Part shown: piece after piece, positions 8,943 through 15,782 of the stretch
Position numbering within the stretch: the stretch's first letter is position 1
How the letters are laid out: each line of letters starts with the position of its first letter
Source: Halobacteriovorax sp. JY17
Lineage (GTDB): Bacteria; Bdellovibrionota; Bacteriovoracia; Bacteriovoracales; Bacteriovoracaceae
Length of the DNA: 64,000 bases
Assembly (NCBI RefSeq): GCF_002753895.1
Contig: NZ_NJER01000001.1
Location: forward strand, 1,550,910-1,614,909
Direction of reading: 5' to 3'
Position numbers and translations under genes: made by a program
Notes under the pieces: model-generated
Told to the model about the DNA's origin: nothing
The model's input: only the letters and a program-made list of their open reading frames with translations
Databases searched by the model: none

Positions 8943-9566
8943 ATGATTTATGAATTGGCCGTAGTGGCTAAGACGGAAACTACTGAGGAGCAAAGAGCAG
9001 CTCTTCAAACTATGGTTACTGATGTTGTTGGAGCAAATGCTGGTGAAGTATTAATCTCTGATGACTGGGGTAACAAGCATTTTGCACAGGCTACATCTAA
9101 GGGTGTTAGAACTGGTCATTACCTATACTTTGTATACTCTGGTAATGGTGCAACAAACCTTGAAATCGAAAGACGTCTAAGAATTAACGAGACTATCATT
9201 AAAAAGATGATCGTTAAAATCGGTGATACTGCTGAAGAAGGTGTTGAGTTCGCGAAGAAATTCAAGTCTCCATTTTCTAAGAAGTATAACGGAAGTATTC
9301 TTGATGAAAACGATTCTGACAGTGATCTTGAAAAAGACAAGAAGAGATTCTCTAGAAGAAAGTCTTGTTGGTTTGCTTCAAACAACATCACTCCAGATTG
9401 GAAAGACCCAAAAACTTATGGTTGGCTAATTAACGAATTTGGAAAGATTAATCCAGGTCGTGTTTCAGGTATTAGCCGTAAAGCTCACAGACTTGCAGAT
9501 ACTGCAATTAAGAGAGCGAGAAACATGGGTGTTGTAAGTCATATTACAAATACTTTAGCTGAGTAA
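8943..9566 (+). CDS. rpsF-rpsR: Fused ribosomal proteins S6 and S18
   Basis: One uninterrupted 207-codon frame encodes two small-subunit proteins. Residues 1-95 are S6 (MIYELAVVAK start, GHYLYFVYSGNG strand, LEIERRLRINETIIKKMIVK). Residues 96-125 form a charged, Asp/Ser/Lys-rich linker (NDSDSDLEKDKK). Residues 126-207 are S18 (SCWFASNNITPDWKDPKTYGWL, then GKINPGRVSGISRKAHRLADTAIKRARNMG). S6 and S18 normally bind each other on the 30S platform, so a covalent pair is structurally reasonable. No separate rpsR lies nearby. GGGAGG precedes the ATG by five bases. DUF2232, rplI and dnaB follow in the order seen where rpsF and rpsR are separate genes. Identification of both halves is secure; proteolytic splitting after translation cannot be excluded. 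Confidence 0.92.
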   Translation: MIYELAVVAKTETTEEQRAALQTMVTDVVGANAGEVLISDDWGNKHFAQATSKGVRTGHYLYFVYSGNGATNLEIERRLRINETIIKKMIVKIGDTAEEGVEFAKKFKSPFSKKYNGSILDENDSDSDLEKDKKRFSRRKSCWFASNNITPDWKDPKTYGWLINEFGKINPGRVSGISRKAHRLADTAIKRARNMGVVSHITNTLAE

Positions 9567-9586
9567 TTCAAGGTACTGATTGTAAA

Positions 9587-10645
9587 ATGACTAACCAAAA
9601 CGACGATAACAATTACTTAAAAACTTCAAAGGGTTCTGATTCAGAAGCTCGTGAGAAGATTTTTGGTCAATTGACTAATGGGAAGCTCGTATTTCTAGCT
9701 GTCATCTCATTACTATTGTCTGTTGCGGGACCATTATTTGTTTTTGCACCTGTTCCAATGAGTATTGCATTCTTGCTTTACGGAAAAGGAAAGACTTGGT
9801 CACTTATTGTGGCGACAATAGCTATTATCATTGGAGTGTCTTTTGCCTCTGCTGGTCTTGCTAGTGTTCGTATGATGAGTTCATACTTTCTGGTTTCTTC
9901 CATTGTGGCATTTGTAACGGCGCGAGTAGTTTGGAAAAAGGAAAACCCTGTTTCTGGATTTCTTAAAAATGGTTTTTCAATGTTTGCAATTATTGCATTG
10001 ATTTTCGGTACGCTTGTCCTTGTTTCTGGAAAATCTCCAATGGATATTTTCACAGAGGGAGTTATTCTCGTAGGGGATAATTTAAAGACAAGTAAAGGTT
10101 TTGATAATTTTTTAGCTGAAGGCGGAGAGCAAGCCGAGGCCATGAAATATATTATTGAAAAACCAAAAGAAGTAGCTCTCTTAGTTTTAAAGATGACTTT
10201 CGCAGTAGCGTTTGTTGGAACATTTTTCATCCTTTGGATTTCGCAATTTATGCTTATGAGAAACTCTCTCATTTGGCGTCAATTTCACGATTATCCTTAT
10301 AAGATGAAAGACCTTGTTCGCTTTAAAGTTCCAGAGCAATTTGTTTACGTTTTAATCGTTGCGATGGCACTAATTCCTCTTGGAACTTATGTGCTTGAGA
10401 ATGAATTAATGGAAACAATTGGTCTGAATATGGTCTACTCTTTAGGTATTTTCTATTTCTTTCAAGGTTTTGGAATTATCTCAGACGCACTAGATGCTTA
10501 TGGCGTTTTTGGATTTTTTAGAAGTGTTATCGTTATTCTTTCAATATTTATGGGCTATCAAGCGGTAGCAATATTGGGAGTGGCGAACATTTGGATTGAT
10601 TTTAGAAAGTTCTTAAAAAAAAAGAATAAAATGAAGGAGATATAA
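9587..10645 (+). CDS. DUF2232 multi-pass membrane protein
   Basis: The 352-residue protein has an acidic, polar N-terminus of about 30 residues and then seven or eight hydrophobic segments. It fits the DUF2232 (YybS-like) family, which is often encoded between the S18 and L9 genes in deltaproteobacteria-like genomes. No biochemical function is established. It lies 20 bp after the S6-S18 gene and one base before rplI, so all three are surely co-transcribed. Substrate-specific (ECF-type) transporter components share the general topology, but assigning transport here would be speculation. Confidence 0.75.
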   Translation: MTNQNDDNNYLKTSKGSDSEAREKIFGQLTNGKLVFLAVISLLLSVAGPLFVFAPVPMSIAFLLYGKGKTWSLIVATIAIIIGVSFASAGLASVRMMSSYFLVSSIVAFVTARVVWKKENPVSGFLKNGFSMFAIIALIFGTLVLVSGKSPMDIFTEGVILVGDNLKTSKGFDNFLAEGGEQAEAMKYIIEKPKEVALLVLKMTFAVAFVGTFFILWISQFMLMRNSLIWRQFHDYPYKMKDLVRFKVPEQFVYVLIVAMALIPLGTYVLENELMETIGLNMVYSLGIFYFFQGFGIISDALDAYGVFGFFRSVIVILSIFMGYQAVAILGVANIWIDFRKFLKKKNKMKEI

Positions 10646-10646
10646 T

Positions 10647-11267
10647 ATGAAGGTGATCTTAACAGAAAGAGTAAAAACTCTTGGAAATGTTGGTGAGATC
10701 GTAAATGTTTCTCAAGGTTATGCAAGAAACTATTTAATTCCAAATAGAGTTGCTGTACTTGCTGATGAAACAAATACAAAACATCTTAACCACCAACAAA
10801 AAGTTCTTGCAACAAAGATGGAAGGACAAAAAGCAACAGCAGTAGCTGGAGCTAAGAAAGTAGAAGGAACAACTCTTGAATTCGTAAGAAGAGTAGCTGG
10901 TTCTGGAAAACTTTTTGGTACAGTTTCTAACTTAGAAATTGCTAAAGAATTAGAAGCTCAAGGTATCGAAATTGAAAAGAGAATGATTGTAGTTCCTAAC
11001 CCAATCAAAGCTCTTGGAACTTTTGATGTTATTGCTAAATTATTTGACGGTGTTGAAGCAAACTTCAAAGTAAATGTTACTCTTGATCCTGCTCAAGCTG
11101 AAGAAATGAAGAAGAAGCAAGAAGATGCTGATAAGAAAAAAGCAGCAGCTCTTGAAGCAGCAGCTCTTGCAAAAGAAAATGGCGAAGAAGAAGTTACTGA
11201 CGAAGTAAAAGAACTTACTGAAGAAGAAAAACTTAAAGAAGAAGCCAACAGAATCTTAAGATCTTAA
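10647..11267 (+). CDS. rplI: 50S ribosomal protein L9 with long charged C-terminal tail
   Basis: L9 binds 23S rRNA near the L1 stalk and supports reading-frame maintenance. Residues 1-150 carry the family hallmarks: MKVILTERVKTLGNVGEIVNVSQGYARNYLIP, a long connecting helix and the second RNA-binding domain. Typical L9 stops near 150 residues; here about 55 further residues rich in Lys, Glu and Ala form an extension. AAGGAGATAT gives a strong ribosome site. The codon use in the tail is repetitive but compositionally like the rest. A perfect hairpin follows the gene. Confidence 0.93.
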   Translation: MKVILTERVKTLGNVGEIVNVSQGYARNYLIPNRVAVLADETNTKHLNHQQKVLATKMEGQKATAVAGAKKVEGTTLEFVRRVAGSGKLFGTVSNLEIAKELEAQGIEIEKRMIVVPNPIKALGTFDVIAKLFDGVEANFKVNVTLDPAQAEEMKKKQEDADKKKAAALEAAALAKENGEEEVTDEVKELTEEEKLKEEANRILRS

Positions 11268-11305
11268 GATTTAGTCCAGATTTTTTGTAGCGTATGTTAC
11301 ATCTA

Positions 11306-11331
11306 AGGCCCAAGGTTAATCCCTTGGGCCT
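11306..11331 (+). terminator. Perfect 10-bp hairpin after rplI
   Basis: AGGCCCAAGG (11306-11315) pairs exactly with CCTTGGGCCT (11322-11331) around a six-base loop. There is no T tract, so it may be an attenuator or mRNA 3'-end stabiliser between rplI and dnaB. The GC-rich core resembles the hairpin after aspS. Confidence 0.5.
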
Positions 11332-11367
11332 ATATTAAATTAAAAGTCTAATTTCTGGAGATTTCCA

Positions 11368-12711
11368 ATGGAAAAAAATATTAAACAATTGCCCCACGAT
11401 CTACTAGCCGAGAAATCTCTTCTTGGATGTTTAATTATTGATGGAAATTCCTTTGATGAAATGAGTGACTTAAAATTAAAGGGTGAAGATTTCTATCACC
11501 CACAATACGGGGTTATTTATGAAGCAATTGCTGATTTAAATAGTGGAAATCAACCAATTGACTTCGTCACAGTATGTTCAAAATTAACAGAATTAGGAAA
11601 GCTTGAAGTTGTCGGAGGACAATCTTCTGTTATGGAGATTGTTGAAGATCAGGCTTCTGCTGCAAATATATATCACTACGCAAAAGTTGTTAAAGATAAG
11701 TCTGGTATGAGAGAAGTTATCAGAACTGCCGAGCGTGTGGCCTCAATGGGGTATGACTTTGGTGGTAAGTCAGAAGACTTTATTCAAGAAGTAGAGTCGA
11801 GTTTCTTCAAACTTACAAATGAAGCCAAATCTGGAAAGATGCAAAAACTTAATTCATGTCTAAAACTTAACTTAAAAGAGCTTGAAGATACTTCGAGAGT
11901 TCCTGGTGAAATAAATGGATTGCCAACAGGTTATCCAAAATTAGACGAGATGCTCCTTGGGATGCAGCCAGGGCAATTAATTGTTCTTGCCGCTCGTCCT
12001 GCCATGGGAAAGACTGCTCTTGCTCTTAATATTGCGCAAAATGCTTGTGCGACTTCAGGGCTTCCAGTTGCTGTTTTCTCTCTGGAGATGTTATCAAACG
12101 AACTTTCCATGAGACTTCTTTCTCAAAAAGCGAAAGTTGATTCAAAGAGAATCAGACAGAAGAATTTCTTAGATACAGATCTTCGTAGCATTGGAAAAGC
12201 AGTACAAGAACTTTCACAGTTCCCAATCTTTATTAATGACTCCGGTGATTCTACAATTTTAGATATTCAATCTCAGTGCAGAAAAATTAAAACTGAGCAA
12301 GGGATTGGTCTAATCATTATTGACTACCTTCAACTTATGAACTCTCACACTAAGAACCCGTCAAGAGAGCAACAGATCTCTGAGATGTCGAGGGGATTAA
12401 AAGCAATGGCAAAGGAACTTGGTTGTCCTGTTATTGCTCTCTCTCAGCTGAACCGTGGTGTTGAATCAAGACCTAATAAGAGACCAATGACTAGTGACCT
12501 TCGTGAATCTGGAGCGATTGAGCAGGATGCGGATATCATCATGTTCGTTTATAGAGACGAGTATTATAACCCTGATACGAAAGAGCCTGGGATTGCTGAA
12601 ATTATTGTTGGTAAGAATAGGGCCGGGGAAACTGGGACGGCTAAGCTATCTTGGATTGGTCAATACACAAGCTTTGAAAATCCTGCCTTCAATATAGATA
12701 ACCAGAATTAA
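11368..12711 (+). CDS. dnaB: Replicative DNA helicase DnaB
   Basis: This hexameric 5'-3' helicase unwinds the chromosome at the replication fork. The N-terminal helical domain (LPHDLLAEKSLLGCLIID) is followed by the RecA-like motor. Walker A is ARPAMGKTAL near residue 212; Walker B is IIIDYLQLM near residue 318; SQLNRGVESRPNKRPMTSDLRESGAIEQDAD is represented around residue 375. At 447 residues the length is normal. No intein or insertion is present. It is separated from rplI by a hairpin and precedes pabB by two bases, giving an unusual dnaB-pabB couple. Confidence 0.95.
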   Translation: MEKNIKQLPHDLLAEKSLLGCLIIDGNSFDEMSDLKLKGEDFYHPQYGVIYEAIADLNSGNQPIDFVTVCSKLTELGKLEVVGGQSSVMEIVEDQASAANIYHYAKVVKDKSGMREVIRTAERVASMGYDFGGKSEDFIQEVESSFFKLTNEAKSGKMQKLNSCLKLNLKELEDTSRVPGEINGLPTGYPKLDEMLLGMQPGQLIVLAARPAMGKTALALNIAQNACATSGLPVAVFSLEMLSNELSMRLLSQKAKVDSKRIRQKNFLDTDLRSIGKAVQELSQFPIFINDSGDSTILDIQSQCRKIKTEQGIGLIIIDYLQLMNSHTKNPSREQQISEMSRGLKAMAKELGCPVIALSQLNRGVESRPNKRPMTSDLRESGAIEQDADIIMFVYRDEYYNPDTKEPGIAEIIVGKNRAGETGTAKLSWIGQYTSFENPAFNIDNQN

Positions 12712-12713
12712 TT

Positions 12714-13877
12714 ATGTGGTCAGTCTTCTGGCTTGGAGATCACTTCGTAAAGTACTCTAGGCCAAATTATGCGAGATTATTTTTCTTAAATCATTCAATT
12801 GATCTCTTAACAGGAGTGAAGAGTGATATTTCTATTTATGATTTCTTAGAACATTTAGAACAAAGTAAATCGAATTTAGACAGTATTCGAATTCAACGAA
12901 AATATATTTCTCATCTCTTCTATGAGTTAGGTGAAATTCTTAATGAGACTTCAACTCCTTCTACCTCTGTTCCTCTTGCTATTGAAGTAGAGTATAGCGT
13001 GAGAGAGCAGTGGAAGCCTTTAGAAGGTATACCATCCCTTGAGCCTTTACCAGTTAGTGCTGTTTCTAAGAAGGCCTACGAAGATGCATTTAAGAAGGGA
13101 TATGAGCATCTCCTACGTGGAGATTGTTATCAATTCAATTTAACTTTCCCTTTTAGCTATCGATGGAAGCAGGACTTTAGTGCTGAGGAGATTTGCTCCA
13201 AGCTATGGGAGCTTGAAGAGAATCGATCTCTCTATGCACATGCTACATATCTTCCTACTTTAGACAGGCTCTACTTGAGTAATTCTCCAGAGTGTCTCTT
13301 TCAGGGAGACTTGAGTTCTGCTCGTCCAAAAGTATGGACAATGCCAATTAAGGGGACACTACCTAGAGGGAAGAACTGGCGGGAGGCGTGGCGTAAGCTT
13401 AAGTCTTCCAAGAAAGATCAGGGCGAGTTAAATATGATTACAGATATGCTTCGTAATGATTTGACTAGAATTGATCTACAGGTAGCGAGAGTCGCCAAGA
13501 AGTGTGCTCCATTAGTTGTTCCAAGAATTATTCATCAATACTCCGTTGTTGAGGCCGACCTTAGAGAGCAGACATCTCTATTGAATATCTTAAAAGCAAT
13601 GTTTCCTGGGGGAAGTATTACTGGAGCCCCAAAAATTAATGTAATGAAAATATTAAAAAATATTGAATCATCTCCCCGTGGTTTTTACTGTGGAAGCACA
13701 ATTCTAATTGATGAGGAGATATTCGCATCCTCTATAAATATTCGCTCAGCGGAAATTGAACTGAAGTCCAGAATGATGCACTACCACGCGGGTGGAGGGA
13801 TTACACTACTTAGTAAAGTGGATGAAGAGTTTCTGGAGATGTATCTTAAGAAAGATAGCTTTGTAAGAAATCTTTAA
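12714..13877 (+). CDS. pabB: Aminodeoxychorismate synthase component I
   Basis: It converts chorismate to 4-amino-4-deoxychorismate for folate synthesis. The chorismate-binding domain fills the C-terminal 260 residues. PIKGTLPRG near residue 211 contains the lysine that marks PabB rather than anthranilate synthase (which has PIAGT). GELNMITDMLRNDL and FPGGSITGAPK are also present. The N-terminal 120 residues are shorter and more diverged than usual. No pabA (glutaminase) or pabC is adjacent. It begins two bases after dnaB, so it is probably translated from the same mRNA. Confidence 0.85.
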   Translation: MWSVFWLGDHFVKYSRPNYARLFFLNHSIDLLTGVKSDISIYDFLEHLEQSKSNLDSIRIQRKYISHLFYELGEILNETSTPSTSVPLAIEVEYSVREQWKPLEGIPSLEPLPVSAVSKKAYEDAFKKGYEHLLRGDCYQFNLTFPFSYRWKQDFSAEEICSKLWELEENRSLYAHATYLPTLDRLYLSNSPECLFQGDLSSARPKVWTMPIKGTLPRGKNWREAWRKLKSSKKDQGELNMITDMLRNDLTRIDLQVARVAKKCAPLVVPRIIHQYSVVEADLREQTSLLNILKAMFPGGSITGAPKINVMKILKNIESSPRGFYCGSTILIDEEIFASSINIRSAEIELKSRMMHYHAGGGITLLSKVDEEFLEMYLKKDSFVRNL

Positions 13878-13960
13878 ATGACGCTCTATTCTTACCTGAG
13901 TATTTTTCTAATAATCTTATAAATTCAACAATTTATAGTTAATTGAAGAATCTAATAAAG

Positions 13961-13980
13961 TCTTACAATTCGCTGTAAGA
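13961..13980 (+). terminator. Small hairpin downstream of pabB
   Basis: TCTTACA (13961-13967) pairs with TGTAAGA (13974-13980) over a six-base loop. No T tract follows; it may mark the operon end. It lies 13 bases before a strong -35 box. Confidence 0.3.
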
Positions 13981-13992
13981 ACACTCATTTAT

Positions 13993-14022
13993 TTGACATG
14001 GTTAAAACGAGATAAGTATTAT
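13993..14022 (+). promoter_or_regulatory. Strong sigma70-type promoter
   Basis: A consensus -35 TTGACA (13993-13998) is followed after 18 bases by TATTAT (14017-14022). Transcription would start near 14029 and give a roughly 110-base leader before the 72-aa gene. This is the best sigma70 match noticed in the window. Confidence 0.65.
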
Positions 14023-14139
14023 TTTTATGCACCATAAAAAAACATGGGCCTTCGGCAAGGACAGGTCTTTCTAATATTAAGAATAAGATAATCTTAAATA
14101 TTGGAGACTAGCTGAAGTAGGGTACAAAGGAGTGTAGGA

Positions 14140-14358
14140 ATGACACAACAAGATTTGGCCAGTACGGCAGAATTGAATTCACAATCGACCAGTACGGAAG
14201 AAACGGTTTCGTTTTCAGCGCTTTCTGAAATGACAGGGTTTCCAATTGATTTCATCAAAAAGGAACTTTTGTTAGATGAAGAGCCTATTTCAATGTCCCA
14301 GCTTAGAAAGTCGATGGCCATTTATTTGGAATCGACAATTGAACACGTAAGAGGTTGA
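14140..14358 (+). CDS. 72-aa protein, unknown, in a self-contained transcription unit
   Basis: The start has an excellent ribosome site (AAAGGAG, seven bases before ATG). The first 22 residues are Ser/Thr/Gln/Glu-rich and probably disordered. Residues 23-72 look like a compact helical domain (FSALSEMTGFPIDFIKKELLL, then ISMSQLRKSMAIYLEST), reminiscent of a small helix-turn-helix or protein-binding bundle. I know no family. It has its own near-consensus promoter, a long leader and a strong terminator, which together suggest high expression. In the first codons the coding bases repeat CCAGTACGG twice. Confidence 0.75.
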   Translation: MTQQDLASTAELNSQSTSTEETVSFSALSEMTGFPIDFIKKELLLDEEPISMSQLRKSMAIYLESTIEHVRG

Positions 14359-14430
14359 TGACACTCTTAAGCCTTGGGCGGGGAAACATAGGAGTTGTTT
14401 TCAATTTAAGGGTAGACATCTTTTTTAATG

Positions 14431-14454
14431 ACCCGGCTTCGGCCGGGTTTTTTT
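14431..14454 (+). terminator. Rho-independent terminator with TTCG loop
   Basis: ACCCGGC (14431-14437), TTCG loop, GCCGGGT (14442-14448), then seven T residues. This is a textbook intrinsic terminator ending the 72-aa gene transcript. Confidence 0.92.
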
Positions 14455-14455
14455 A

Positions 14456-14483
14456 TTCCCAAAAAGTACTTCCCAAAAAGTAC
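14456..14483 (+). repeat. Tandem 14-bp direct repeat
   Basis: TTCCCAAAAAGTAC occurs twice back to back (14456-14469 and 14470-14483). The second copy runs straight into the palindromic element that follows. Confidence 0.85.
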
Positions 14484-14564
14484 CACGTACCTAATGTTAT
14501 GAGTTGTGTGTCGAAGCCTCTTTATTGACTCAGCACTCATAACGTAAGGTACGTGGTACCTTAC
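14480..14564. repeat. Inverted repeat around GTACCACGTACC / GGTACGTGGTAC
   Basis: The left arm 14480-14504 and right arm 14535-14559 are 25 bp each and match with only two mismatches, separated by 30 bases. Inside the right arm a second dyad, GTAAGGTAC-GTG-GTACCTTAC (14544-14564), is perfect, and another GGTACCTTA follows at 14565. The region could form alternative hairpins or a cruciform. Confidence 0.85.
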
Positions 14565-14690
14565 GGTACCTTATGTCGTTTACCAAAAATTAAGCTTTTT
14601 TAACCTATAAAAAATTCCCATAGGGTTTATAATGGGCTGGAGTAGTGGTTTAAACCGCCCCTTATAAAGAAGACTTTTTTCGGAGAAATT

Positions 14691-15020
14691 ATGAAAAAGT
14701 TAATTTGGATGTTTTTAGTTCTGGCCTCTTTCAGTGCTCAAGCAAGGAAAAGTGTAGTTGAATGTCAAAATGTCCATGCAAATGGAAGCAAGATTAAGCT
14801 TGAGTTCATCAATGGTGATGCCGCTAGAGTGACTATTGAGGAAAATGGTAAAAGCCGAAACCAACTTCTTGAAGTTGTGTCGAAGTCTAGGAAAGGAATT
14901 TTCTTAAAGACTGATAAAGGTACTCTACTAAAGCTTGCTGCAATAGACGATTCTATTGAGTTATCTCAGACAGCGAGTGCATTTGATCTGAACTTTGAAA
15001 CAGCAACTTGTAGCATCTAA
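14691..15020 (+). CDS. Small secreted protein with two cysteines, unknown
   Basis: The 109-residue product begins with a clear Sec signal peptide (MKKLIWMFLVLASFSAQA), so the mature protein of about 90 residues is periplasmic or secreted. One cysteine lies near the mature N-terminus (VVECQNV) and one near the C-terminus (TATCSI), and they may form a disulphide. The rest alternates as beta strands. CGGAG sits seven bases before the ATG. I recognise no family. It stands ahead of two further exported proteins on the same strand. Confidence 0.7.
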   Translation: MKKLIWMFLVLASFSAQARKSVVECQNVHANGSKIKLEFINGDAARVTIEENGKSRNQLLEVVSKSRKGIFLKTDKGTLLKLAAIDDSIELSQTASAFDLNFETATCSI

Positions 15021-15083
15021 ATAGTATCTAGGTAGGTTTTAACCTATCTAGAGCGAAGTGCTTATTTAGCCTATAATAAGTGA

Positions 15084-15782
15084 ATGAAGATTTTCGCAAT
15101 AGTAATTCTCATTCTCTCGACTCCACTGTCATATGCCCAAAAGGCTCCACTTTTAAAAAAATTAAAATGTTCTGATGCTGTTTTTAAGGCCATATCGTCT
15201 CTTGGCGAACCTAAAGAATGGAGGAAGAGTTTAGACGGAAGTGTGTCGACAGACTTTGAGAGTGGGGGAAAGGTACAAGTTGACGCTGGGGCAGATAAGT
15301 CTCTTATTACTTCCATTCAAAATGGAGTGAATCTTAAATTAGAATTTTCAGCGCCAGACTGTAAAATGAAAGTATTAAAAATATCTTCCTCACATGGAGG
15401 ATTCTTGGACCGAGATCTTGATCAGCTGTTGAAGAAGGAGAAGATGGGAGTGATCTATTTGTGGTCACCACATATGTCACTTTCTGTGTATGAGTTAGTT
15501 GAAATGAAGAAGTATCTATCATCTTTAAAGATTTCTGTGACCATTCTTTTAGACTTAAATGCAGATATTGATCTTGCGAATAAATCAATTCAGAAGTTTG
15601 ATTTGCCACTAGATTATCTGAAGCGAATGAACTCTCGAAAGCTTGAAGCCTTTGGAGCAACGATTCACTATCCGAGTACTATTTTTTATAAAGATGGTGA
15701 ATTGATAAAGCGAGTTCCGGGATTTAATGGAAAGAAGTCTTTACAAGATTTAATAAAGAAGCACCTAGGGGTAACTCTTTGA
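15084..15782 (+). CDS. Exported thioredoxin-fold protein without the CxxC motif
   Basis: A signal peptide (cut near SYAQKA) leads to 215 periplasmic residues. The C-terminal half resembles a thioredoxin fold: GVIYLWSPHMSLSVYEL, a helix, then VTILLDLNAD, and later YPSTIFYKDGELIKRVPGFNG, where the cis-proline strand is normally found. The active-site position reads SPHM instead of CxxC, so it cannot be a classical disulphide oxidoreductase. It could act as a chaperone-like or binding partner of the next protein, whose TTG start overlaps this stop codon. The assignment rests on pattern only. Confidence 0.65.
   Translation: MKIFAIVILILSTPLSYAQKAPLLKKLKCSDAVFKAISSLGEPKEWRKSLDGSVSTDFESGGKVQVDAGADKSLITSIQNGVNLKLEFSAPDCKMKVLKISSSHGGFLDRDLDQLLKKEKMGVIYLWSPHMSLSVYELVEMKKYLSSLKISVTILLDLNADIDLANKSIQKFDLPLDYLKRMNSRKLEAFGATIHYPSTIFYKDGELIKRVPGFNGKKSLQDLIKKHLGVTL

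Larger units (their letters stand above)
14359..14690. other. 332-bp gene-free stretch with terminator and palindromic repeats
   Basis: It starts with an approximately 70-base possible structured 3' UTR (GGAAAC near 14382 can pair with GTTTTC near 14397). Then come a strong terminator, tandem and inverted repeats (14456-14573), and a TATAAT at 14628-14633 without a clear -35 that could serve the next gene. Confidence 0.6.

Noticed and set aside
9778-10272. 164-codon minus-strand frame within the DUF2232 gene
   Set aside because: The plus-strand membrane protein is supported by operon context and hydrophobic pattern; the antisense frame has no start signals.
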